Assembly (NCBI GenBank): GCA_016302215.1 | Contig: JAEDNZ010000093.1 | Location: 1 to 7,432, forward strand | DNA length: 7,432 nucleotides | Direction of reading: 5' to 3' | Source of the DNA: Muribaculaceae bacterium | GTDB taxonomy: Bacteria; Bacteroidota; Bacteroidia; Bacteroidales; Muribaculaceae | Shown here: piece after piece, positions 1 to 5,950 of the stretch | How positions within the stretch are numbered: position 1 is the stretch's first letter | Layout: every line of letters begins with the position of its first letter | The notes under the pieces: generated by a model | The model's input: only the letters and a program-made list of their open reading frames with translations | Told to the model about the DNA's origin: nothing | Databases searched by the model: none | Made by a program: the position numbers and the translations under genes

Positions 1-617
1 TTCATGTGCAGTGTCTCGGCGTCTCTGTAGCCGAAGATGCCCTTAGCGGTGAAGAAGCATTCTTCAATCGTTGTGCTCTCGCCATCAGCTGTGATTAGTT
101 CGGTGGTCTTTTCGCGGTAATTGTTGATGGTGTAGAAAGCGGAGTCGCCCATCTCGGGGACGTGATACACAGCAGCATGGAGAGCGTAGTCCTTGAGCAT
201 CTTGCCCTTGCTGTTGAACACGCGATAATAAGAATTAGCGTATCCCGGAATGATATAATCGTGCTTTATGTTTTGCAGGTTCTCCATTATCTCGCGTGCT
301 TCGTCGGCGTCTTCAGGCTCCTTGTCGGCGCCGGCTTTCTTAGCCAGCTTTTCACACTCATCTTCAAATTCTTTATCAGAGAGGTGAGCGGCAATAAACG
401 GCGGCTTGAGTATTATGCCTTGGTATTCCGGCTCAACGACGACTTCGCCGTCAGCGTTAGCAGCTCCGTATAGGCCATCGGCCGTGCGGAACACAAACAT
501 ACCGCTTGCTTCATCGGTCTCTGTTATTACGGCATCTTTGTAATCCTCAAAGTGCTTGGTGCACGAAACGGCTGCGAGTGATACTAATGATGCTAACAAA
601 TAATTGACAAACTTCAT
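1..617 (-). CDS. Lipoprotein with one degenerate WG-type repeat, C-terminus cut by the window edge
   Basis: The frame is open from an ATG at 617-615 to the left edge, giving 205 visible codons, so the C-terminus is missing. The first 19 residues form a lipoprotein signal peptide: Lys2, a hydrophobic stretch, and a lipobox AAVSC ending at Cys19. The mature protein should therefore be lipid-anchored on the periplasmic side or the outer membrane. Residues 48-68 (DGLYGAANADG, then VVVEPEYQGI) match the pattern of a WG/KWG repeat (G-x-[WY]-G, then G, then x-P-x-[YF]) with Tyr in place of Trp. Residues about 80-115 are highly charged and probably helical. The start is supported by the signal peptide directly behind it and by a Bacteroidota promoter 33 nt upstream. 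I do not recognise the family and can name no function. Further repeats may lie beyond the edge. Confidence 0.85.
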   Translation of the reverse strand, partial: MKFVNYLLASLVSLAAVSCTKHFEDYKDAVITETDEASGMFVFRTADGLYGAANADGEVVVEPEYQGIILKPPFIAAHLSDKEFEDECEKLAKKAGADKEPEDADEAREIMENLQNIKHDYIIPGYANSYYRVFNSKGKMLKDYALHAAVYHVPEMGDSAFYTINNYREKTTELITADGESTTIEECFFTAKGIFGYRDAETLHM

Positions 618-649
618 ACTTGAATTGCGTTTTTGAGATTATACGGGTG

Positions 650-680
650 CAAAGGTACTCAAATAGTTTGTTATGACAAG
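650..680 (-). promoter_or_regulatory. Bacteroidota-type promoter for the leftward lipoprotein gene
   Basis: Read on the minus strand, TACCTTTG (657-650) is an exact match to the Bacteroidota -7 consensus TAnnTTTG, and CTTG (680-677) supplies the -33 TTG with 19 bp between the boxes. The predicted transcription start is near 643-645, leaving a short leader of about 25-30 nt before the ATG at 617. Spacing and boxes fit the known primary sigma factor (SigABfr) promoter pattern. Confidence 0.75.
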
Positions 681-749
681 TGTATATGTTGAATAGCATA
701 ATGCTGTCAGCTTGCTGGGTTGTGAAGACGTGGGTCAAGGGCGGCGATG

Positions 750-778
750 AGCGCCGGCATCTCAGCGCCGGCATCTCA
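750..778. repeat. Perfect tandem duplication of a 14-bp unit
   Basis: The unit GCGCCGGCATCTCA occurs twice, head to tail, at 751-764 and 765-778 with no mismatch; the period extends one base left to 750. Each copy carries the palindrome GCCGGC (753-758 and 767-772). The repeat lies between the two divergent promoters, about 35 bp upstream of the rightward -33 box. It may be a recent slippage duplication or a pair of protein-binding sites; the sequence alone does not decide. Confidence 0.9.
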
Positions 779-810
779 GGACAATTCAGTCACTTTTTTA
801 TAGCACAATG

Positions 811-841
811 TTGCGTCAAATGGCAAAAAAGTGTAAATTTG
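811..841 (+). promoter_or_regulatory. Bacteroidota-type promoter for the DUF6935-like/lipoprotein unit
   Basis: TAAATTTG at 834-841 matches the -7 consensus TAnnTTTG and TTG at 811-813 is a -33 element with a 20-bp spacer. The predicted transcription start is near 846-849, giving a leader of about 80 nt before the ATG at 930. The next gene at 1638 has no obvious promoter in its short 36-nt gap, so both genes are probably read from here. Confidence 0.75.
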
Positions 842-849
842 CAGAGCGA

Positions 850-865
850 CCGCCGAGCGCGGCGG
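850..865 (+). promoter_or_regulatory. GC-rich tetraloop hairpin at the predicted 5' end of the mRNA
   Basis: CCGCCG (850-855) and CGGCGG (860-865) pair perfectly around an AGCG loop. The hairpin begins within a few bases of the predicted transcription start, a position where a stable stem can protect mRNA from 5'-end decay. No T-tract follows, so it is unlikely to be a terminator. The role is inferred from position only. Confidence 0.45.
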
Positions 866-899
866 GTAAGCTATTACACCTTAAAATCTTCAACATTTT

Positions 900-915
900 A
901 TTTCACCTTTGAAAT
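900..915 (+). promoter_or_regulatory. AT-rich inverted repeat just before the start codon
   Basis: ATTTCA (900-905) and TGAAAT (910-915) pair perfectly around CCTT, ending 14 bases before the ATG at 930. A stem of six mostly A-U pairs is weak in RNA, so it may equally be a binding site or chance. It is listed because it lies where ribosome loading would occur. Confidence 0.3.
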
Positions 916-929
916 CTATCTTATTAGAA

Positions 930-1601
930 ATGAGAGCTAAAGCATTATTATTGCTGTTGCTGTGCGTGGCTTTTACAGCACAATCGCAAGACCTCAACAG
1001 CATCATCAGCCGAGCTAAGAGTGAAGCACGCAGCAGGGTGCGTTCGGAAGTCAACAAAGCCGAAAATCGAATACGCAGCGGCAACTTCAACTACGACAAG
1101 ACGGTGACCATCACTTTTGAGAAGCTGCCGACGACGCTTGATGAGCTTAAAGCCTTGCCTGAGGCATCAATGGACACGCCATACAAAGTGGTAGCGCTGT
1201 GCATGGCAGTGCTTTGCAATTATGAGAACGATAGGGAAGCAACCTTTGAGATGCTTGACTATCTGTGCCGCCCTAATTCGGGCACTGAGTATGAGGCGTT
1301 TCATAAATTCATATCAGAGCGGTTGCGCGATGGCAAGGGATATAAGGCTTTTGCCTTCTTTGAGGGGGCAACGCCTGACAACAACTACACGCCCACTGTG
1401 CCATACAAAATCAAGGTCAGCTCAAACAGCGTGTCGTTCAATGAGAAAAACCGTGCGCGACTGATGGTCAAGAGCGGCGGTGCCGACTCCCCGGGGCCGG
1501 TGCTGCTGCGCGAGAAGCCCTCTACCGGCCAGTGGTTTGTGACACAGATATCCTGCCTTACCGACATACGACTTCCAGCCGCCCTTGACGAGTGGCGATA
1601 A
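930..1601 (+). CDS. Secreted DUF6935-like protein of unknown function
   Basis: The product is 223 residues. Residues 1-20 are a signal peptide (Arg2, Lys4, a run of six leucines, likely cleavage after Ala-Gln-Ser-Gln), without a lipobox cysteine at the cleavage site, so it is probably a soluble periplasmic or secreted protein. Residues 25-50 form a charged, Arg/Lys/Glu-rich helix. Residues 65-215 carry motifs I associate from memory with the DUF6935 family: a 'LPTTLDELKALPEA' segment (67-80), 'PYKVVALCMAVL' (84-95), 'FFEGATPDNNYTPTVPYKI' (143-161), 'SGGADSP' (182-188) and 'IRLP' (213-216). No catalytic triad is apparent. A TTG at 909 would add seven residues before the signal peptide, so the ATG at 930 is the better start. 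It leads a probable two-gene operon with the lipoprotein gene 36 nt downstream. Confidence 0.75.
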   Translation: MRAKALLLLLLCVAFTAQSQDLNSIISRAKSEARSRVRSEVNKAENRIRSGNFNYDKTVTITFEKLPTTLDELKALPEASMDTPYKVVALCMAVLCNYENDREATFEMLDYLCRPNSGTEYEAFHKFISERLRDGKGYKAFAFFEGATPDNNYTPTVPYKIKVSSNSVSFNEKNRARLMVKSGGADSPGPVLLREKPSTGQWFVTQISCLTDIRLPAALDEWR

Positions 1602-1637
1602 GTCCGAGGTATAGCTCAAACAAATAAACGGTAAGTT

Positions 1638-2549
1638 ATGAAAACCTGTCTTGCTTATGCGGCAGTAATCGCTGCGTCGCTGTTGATGGGTGCCTGTGCG
1701 CAGTCGGCGGGCACGCAAATGGGCTCCAATGACAGCATAGCCATCGGGGGTGATGGCGTGCCCGTAGATGACGCTATGATGGAGTCAAACATCGGCGGCG
1801 CAGCCGAAGCGCCTATCGCCGGCGACTATTACACGGCCGACATCACGGCCGAAGGCGGCGTGGTGCTGCACCCAAATCTCGCCAAATGCAGAGAGCTCGC
1901 CGCGAGCCGTGGCGCAAAGTCTATGATAGGCACCACGGTGCACCTGTCAGGTATTGAAGGCAATTGCGTGCAATTGGTAGATGCCAACTTCGGCAACGAT
2001 GTCAACCCATATCTTGTGATACGCACAGATAAAGGCACCGTGGTGCTATACAGTATCGTAGATGCTGTCATAGATGGCAATACGAGTTGTGGCGCTCCCC
2101 TCTATGGCATCAGCGACGCACAATGGCTTCAGCCCTATGCCGATGTGTCGGGCCAAGGGGTGATGGCTGAGCTTGGCGATGGCTCCAAGGTGGATATCGA
2201 GGCGAGCGATGATGTGACGGGATACTATGTGATAGACAATTTTGTGGTGTATCTGTCGCGCGATTGGCGCATCAGGATAGATGATGAGGTGGTGGAGTAC
2301 CATCGTAATGGGTCTTTTCATCGCGTCGGTGATGCAAAAGCCAATGGAAGTACAAGGCGATTGGTAGCAAACTTGGTTCAGGATACGAGTCCGCTGCATA
2401 TTGAGCTTGTAGCCCTTGAGGATGGTGGCTTCACGGCTACTTTTCGCAGCGGAGAAAGCTCGTTCCCGCTTGTCACAGGCAAGCCGTTGGGAGTGCGGCT
2501 GCTTCACGACAATCCATACACGACAGGGTATTTTAATGCCCCGGACTGA
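1638..2549 (+). CDS. Lipoprotein of unknown function, second gene of the unit
   Basis: The product is 303 residues. Residues 1-20 form a lipoprotein signal peptide with lipobox LMGAC and the lipidated Cys20. Residues 21-62 are a Gly/Ser/Ala/Asp-rich, probably disordered linker. The rest (about 63-303) looks like a mostly beta protein with alternating hydrophobic stretches, for example 123-146 (PYLVIRT, TVVLYSIVDAVI) and 196-206 (GYYVIDNFVVY). Further cysteines lie at 84, 110 and 151. I recognise no family or catalytic motif. The ATG at 1638 is directly followed by the signal peptide, and the gene lies 36 nt behind the DUF6935-like gene without a promoter of its own, so co-transcription is likely. 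A joint role at the cell envelope is an inference from both being exported. Confidence 0.8.
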   Translation: MKTCLAYAAVIAASLLMGACAQSAGTQMGSNDSIAIGGDGVPVDDAMMESNIGGAAEAPIAGDYYTADITAEGGVVLHPNLAKCRELAASRGAKSMIGTTVHLSGIEGNCVQLVDANFGNDVNPYLVIRTDKGTVVLYSIVDAVIDGNTSCGAPLYGISDAQWLQPYADVSGQGVMAELGDGSKVDIEASDDVTGYYVIDNFVVYLSRDWRIRIDDEVVEYHRNGSFHRVGDAKANGSTRRLVANLVQDTSPLHIELVALEDGGFTATFRSGESSFPLVTGKPLGVRLLHDNPYTTGYFNAPD

Positions 2550-2579
2550 CCATTGCGCCCCTCGGGGGCCGGTCGAGGG
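2548..2579. terminator. GC-rich inverted repeat between convergent genes, possible terminator
   Basis: GACC (2548-2551) pairs with GGTC (2571-2574), and inside it GCCCC (2557-2561) pairs with GGGGC (2565-2569) around a TCG loop. An alternative stem pairs CCCTCG (2559-2564) with CGAGGG (2574-2579). The element fills the 30-nt gap between the ends of two converging genes. There is no clear T-run on either side, so it does not meet the classic intrinsic-terminator pattern, but a bidirectional stop or 3'-end stabiliser is plausible. Confidence 0.45.
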
Positions 2580-2948
2580 TCAGTAAGTCTTTAGCGGCGG
2601 ATAGAAGGCGTCGTCAATGTGCTCCACGCGGTAGTCGTCGGGCGTGCCGGTGATGGCGAATATGTCAAACTGAATTTCCGGCTCGACAGACAATGACTGG
2701 ATGTAGAGGTTGGCTGCGGCTATCATCTTGAGCATCTTTCGGCGGTCTATGGCGTCGATGGGGTCATCGTCGATGTTGGTGCGCGTCTTCACCTCGGCAA
2801 AGATGATACGGTTGCCTTTGCCGGCGATGATGTCAATCTCGTGGCGCATAGTGCTCCAATTTCGCTCAATGATGCTGTAGCCTTGCTTGACAAGCTCTTC
2901 GCAGGCAATGTCTTCGCCCCAGTGTCCGGTGTCGTTGTGCTTAGCCAT
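2580..2948 (-). CDS. yraN: YraN/UPF0102 family nuclease-fold protein
   Basis: The product is 122 residues, the usual length for this family, with no signal peptide, so it is cytoplasmic. Family signatures are visible in order: G-x-x-G-E-D-x-A near the N-terminus (residues 8-15), 'GY' plus 'ERN' (23-30), the E-I-D motif at 37-39, and 'FAEVKTR' at 50-56. Asp39, Glu52 and Lys54 form a PD-(D/E)xK-type nuclease constellation, as in Holliday-junction resolvase-like folds. The true substrate of YraN proteins is not established. An upstream ATG would add 25 residues and overlap the preceding gene by 68 nt; the ATG at 2948 leaves a 7-nt gap and begins at the conserved region, so it is preferred. It is the last gene of the leftward operon. 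Confidence 0.93.
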   Translation of the reverse strand: MAKHNDTGHWGEDIACEELVKQGYSIIERNWSTMRHEIDIIAGKGNRIIFAEVKTRTNIDDDPIDAIDRRKMLKMIAAANLYIQSLSVEPEIQFDIFAITGTPDDYRVEHIDDAFYPPLKTY

Positions 2949-2955
2949 GATAGAG

Positions 2956-5946
2956 TCAGTTGAGAGCTTGATATATTTGCGAGAAGAGCTTTGGCCTAAT
3001 GTTAAGGCGCGAGAAAGCGGCATTGTCGCGCGTGGGATTGACGCGGTTTGTGAGGAACACGAAAATCAGCTGATGCTTTGGGTCAACCCAAAAGACGGTG
3101 CCTGTAAATCCCAGGTGTCCAAAGACCTCGGGGCCGGCCTCCTCACAAGTGGGCGAATTGTCGGGATTGGATGTATCGGGCTTATCAAAGCCCAGGCCTC
3201 GGCGACAAGTGGGGCTCTTGCTCGTGGTGAATAGGTTGACCGTGGGCGGCGTGAGTATCCTTGCATCGCCGTATGTGCCGCCATTGAGCCACATTTGGCA
3301 TATCTTGGCAATGTCATCGGCGGTGGAGAAGACGCCGGCGTTGCCCGATATCCCACCCATGAAGGCGGCCATCTCATCGTGAACATATCCGTGCACCATT
3401 TGGCGGCGCAGGTATGTGTCGCGCTCGGTAGGGGCTATCGTAGCCGCCTTGTGGTGATGCGATAGGGGTGTGTAGCAGGTGTTGTAAGCGCCTAATGGAG
3501 CCCATACGCTGTCGGTGACAAATGTGTCGTGGCGGCGGCCGGTGAGCCTCTGCTCGAGGTCCATAAGCAGGGCGAAATTCAGGCAGGAATAGGTGTATTT
3601 TTTCGAGGACCTAAGCGGTATGTTGTAGATGCTGCTCATGATGGTGTCAATCGTGGCCTGACCTACATATATGCCTCGCGCCGCCGTCAAGGGCATTGCG
3701 GCAGATGCCGAAGCCGCTGTGATGTCGCGACGGAGCTTGCCGGAGCTGTGTCCGTAGGCACCACGCTGTATCTTGATGGTGTGGAGAGCATCTTTGCGTG
3801 GGGTGATGAGTTTGCCTTGGTATGAAGCGGTGTCAATCATCGTTTCAAACATATTCAGCGCCGCGGGAATTCCGGACTCGTGATAGAGTAATTGCTTGAC
3901 GGTGATGTCGCTCTTATCGGAGCCCCGGAGGCCTGGGATGTAATAAGCGGCGGGCTTGTCAATGTCGAGCAAGCCCATGTCGTATGTCTTCATAATGCCG
4001 GGCAGAGTGCCCACGGCTTTAGAGACCGAAGCCAGGTCATACAGCGTGGCCGGCGTGACGGGGCTTCCTCCGGCTGTCACTTTACCATAGCAGCGGTCAT
4101 AGACGATGTTGCCATTGCGAGCGACGAGGACTTGGCATCCGGGAAAAGCGCCGGAGCGCAGGCCGGCATTTACCAGCGAGTCGATGCTGTCAGAGAGCGA
4201 GGCTCGTAAGCCTTCGGCGATCAGCGATGAGCGACCCAGACGCGTCTTGCGTAATGTCAGGCCGGTGCCGAGGGCCGCTACGCCGGGCAAATCGACAGGG
4301 AGCTTGCCGTTGACATATATGCCGCCGAAAAGGCCCATGGCTGCCGCCTCGCGAGTGTAACGGGTGTCATCATAGGCTATCAGCAGCGCCGCTGCCTTGG
4401 TCAGGGCGTCGCTGAATTTGCTCATCTTGTAGGGGTTGATCATAAAAACGCATATCAGGCCGCGGCAGTCTTTGAGCTGCGATAGCGCGGCTCGCGCGAT
4501 GGCGTCATCGTCATAAACGGCTGCTATCACCACATCATGCTCTTTTATCGCCGAGATGGTGGCTGCGCCGAAGCTGCCGCCGTTGTTAGCGTAAGCATCG
4601 CATGCCGCATAACGCCTGCAGGTGGCGGTGAAGTCATTGTCGGCAGCGGCTCCGATGTTGACCACGGCGATGTGAGAGTGGGCGAGGTTGCCGATAGGCA
4701 GTATTTGGCCGTCGTTGCGCAGGGCGGTGATAGAGGCGCACGCAAGGTCGCGGTTTACGCGGTCGGCCTGCGGCGAGTTAATGTCGCGTTTCAGGGTCTT
4801 GATGTTAATGGGCTCGGGGCGCTTGCTCAGCCCTAAAGCATATTTATATGTAAGCACGCGCTTGCAGTGCTGCTCAATTTCGGCTTCGGAGATGCGTCCG
4901 TCGTTGACGGCAGCGAGAATGGCGTCGATATCGCGTTCGGGGTGATGCGATGACTCGAGTACGTCGGCACCGGCCATGAGCGCGGCTACGGCATTGTTGC
5001 GCCCGGGAGACACGGCACCGCGCATCTCCAAGGCGTCAGTGTGGATAAGCCCGGTGAATTTAAGCTCGCGGCGCAGCAGGTCGGTGGTAATAGCGTGTGA
5101 GAGCGATGCCGGCATATTGCTGCTATCGAGCGCGGGCACGGCGATATGTCCGACCATGACGCCGGAGCAGCCGGCCTTGATGAAGTCAGCAAAGGGCTTG
5201 AGGTCGGTGCTGTCAAGACGCGCCCGATTGTGCGTGACGACGGTAAATGACTTGTGGGTGTCAGTATCAGTGTCGCCATGCCCGGGGAAGTGCTTTGCCA
5301 CGGCTTGGACGCCGCCATCTTCGAGGCCACGCGAATATGCCACGCCGAGTGCGCTGACGCGGTGGGCGTCTTCGCCGAAGGAGCGATAGCCGATGACGGG
5401 ATTGCGCGGGTTGGAGTTGACATCGAGCACCGGGGCATAATTCACATGAATACCCAGCAGGCGGCACTCGCGCGCCATCTCGCGGCCGTAGTTATAGAGC
5501 AGCTTGGGGTCTTGTATGGCACCGAGGCCCATGTTTTTGGGGTATTGCGGTGTGCCTTTGATGCGCATGGCCAGGCCCCATTCGCCATCGAAGGTGAGCA
5601 TTACGGGTACGTGTGCTATGGATTGAGCATAGTTGGTAAGCTCGGCATATTCCTCGAGCGAGGCGTGGTCATAGAGCAGGCCTCCCATACCGCTGATGCC
5701 GATATACTGCTTAACCTCGGCTTTGGCCTGCGCCAAATTGCGCGGTCTGACTTTTGGGAACATCAGCTGCGCCACTCGCTGACGCTTGCTGAGAGTGTTA
5801 TAGACCGAGTCAACCCATCTGCGGCATTGTTCGCTGTCAACACGTTGGAGCAAGGTGGTGGGGCGTGGGGCAGCGATGACGTTGCTGCCGATGACAGCCG
5901 CTATAATGATAGATAATATGTGTCGGGTCATAGTCTTCTGATACAT
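2956..5946 (-). CDS. Exported fusion of a NagZ-like GH3 glycosidase and a SxxK serine hydrolase
   Basis: The product is 996 residues. A signal peptide covers about residues 6-26. Residues 45-375 are a GH3 catalytic domain: KHFPGHG (218-224) followed by Asp229-Thr-His231, the Asp/His acid-base dyad typical of NagZ-type beta-N-acetylglucosaminidases, and TDALEM with the likely nucleophile Asp304. Residues 400-555 resemble the GH3 C-terminal alpha/beta domain, ending in GKLPVDLPG. Residues 580-990 are a beta-lactamase-like serine hydrolase with SVSK (nucleophile Ser640, Lys643), Tyr786 in YSCLN, and GHLGFTGT (His944-x-Gly946). Such enzymes could release GlcNAc and act on peptide or ester groups of cell-wall fragments; the actual substrate is not shown. 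An internal ATG (5931) with a signal peptide directly behind it is an equally plausible start; the first one lies 4 nt behind the nucleotidase stop. The downstream yraN gene begins 7 nt after this stop. Confidence 0.93.
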   Translation of the reverse strand: MYQKTMTRHILSIIIAAVIGSNVIAAPRPTTLLQRVDSEQCRRWVDSVYNTLSKRQRVAQLMFPKVRPRNLAQAKAEVKQYIGISGMGGLLYDHASLEEYAELTNYAQSIAHVPVMLTFDGEWGLAMRIKGTPQYPKNMGLGAIQDPKLLYNYGREMARECRLLGIHVNYAPVLDVNSNPRNPVIGYRSFGEDAHRVSALGVAYSRGLEDGGVQAVAKHFPGHGDTDTDTHKSFTVVTHNRARLDSTDLKPFADFIKAGCSGVMVGHIAVPALDSSNMPASLSHAITTDLLRRELKFTGLIHTDALEMRGAVSPGRNNAVAALMAGADVLESSHHPERDIDAILAAVNDGRISEAEIEQHCKRVLTYKYALGLSKRPEPINIKTLKRDINSPQADRVNRDLACASITALRNDGQILPIGNLAHSHIAVVNIGAAADNDFTATCRRYAACDAYANNGGSFGAATISAIKEHDVVIAAVYDDDAIARAALSQLKDCRGLICVFMINPYKMSKFSDALTKAAALLIAYDDTRYTREAAAMGLFGGIYVNGKLPVDLPGVAALGTGLTLRKTRLGRSSLIAEGLRASLSDSIDSLVNAGLRSGAFPGCQVLVARNGNIVYDRCYGKVTAGGSPVTPATLYDLASVSKAVGTLPGIMKTYDMGLLDIDKPAAYYIPGLRGSDKSDITVKQLLYHESGIPAALNMFETMIDTASYQGKLITPRKDALHTIKIQRGAYGHSSGKLRRDITAASASAAMPLTAARGIYVGQATIDTIMSSIYNIPLRSSKKYTYSCLNFALLMDLEQRLTGRRHDTFVTDSVWAPLGAYNTCYTPLSHHHKAATIAPTERDTYLRRQMVHGYVHDEMAAFMGGISGNAGVFSTADDIAKICQMWLNGGTYGDARILTPPTVNLFTTSKSPTCRRGLGFDKPDTSNPDNSPTCEEAGPEVFGHLGFTGTVFWVDPKHQLIFVFLTNRVNPTRDNAAFSRLNIRPKLFSQIYQALN

Positions 5947-5950
5947 ATTA

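Larger units (their letters stand above)
618..929. other. Divergent intergenic region with two back-to-back promoters and no gene
   Basis: These 312 bases lie between the start codons of two divergent genes. They contain a leftward promoter (650-680), a rightward promoter (811-841), a 14-bp tandem duplication (750-778), two small inverted repeats in the rightward leader (850-865 and 900-915) and an 11-bp palindrome AGCATAATGCT (695-705) just upstream of the leftward -33 box. Open frames crossing the region have no recognisable protein features. The 130 bases between the two promoters could hold binding sites for a regulator of either direction, but I recognise no known operator. Confidence 0.7.

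Noticed and set aside
162..473. A plus-strand open frame of 103 codons
   Set aside because: It is opposite the lipoprotein gene, whose lipobox, promoter and uninterrupted frame to the window edge support the minus strand.
695..705. Palindrome AGCATAATGCT as an operator
   Set aside because: An 11-bp palindrome is expected by chance at this scale and matches no operator I know; it is only mentioned in the intergenic entry.
909..929. TTG at 909 as start of the DUF6935-like gene
   Set aside because: It would place seven extra residues before a good signal peptide; the ATG at 930 begins exactly at the basic N-region.
680..940. A plus-strand open frame of 86 codons across the divergent intergenic region
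   Set aside because: It crosses the promoter, the tandem repeat and both leader hairpins, has no signal peptide or domain, and overlaps the start of the real gene in another frame.
2949..3023. N-terminal extension of YraN by 25 residues
   Set aside because: The extension overlaps the end of the preceding gene and has no similarity to the family's N-terminus; the internal ATG gives the normal length.
5254..5916. A 220-codon open frame on the plus strand
   Set aside because: It lies wholly opposite the GH3 domain, whose catalytic motifs prove the minus-strand frame; it has no recognisable protein feature and reflects the GC-rich codon use of the real gene.
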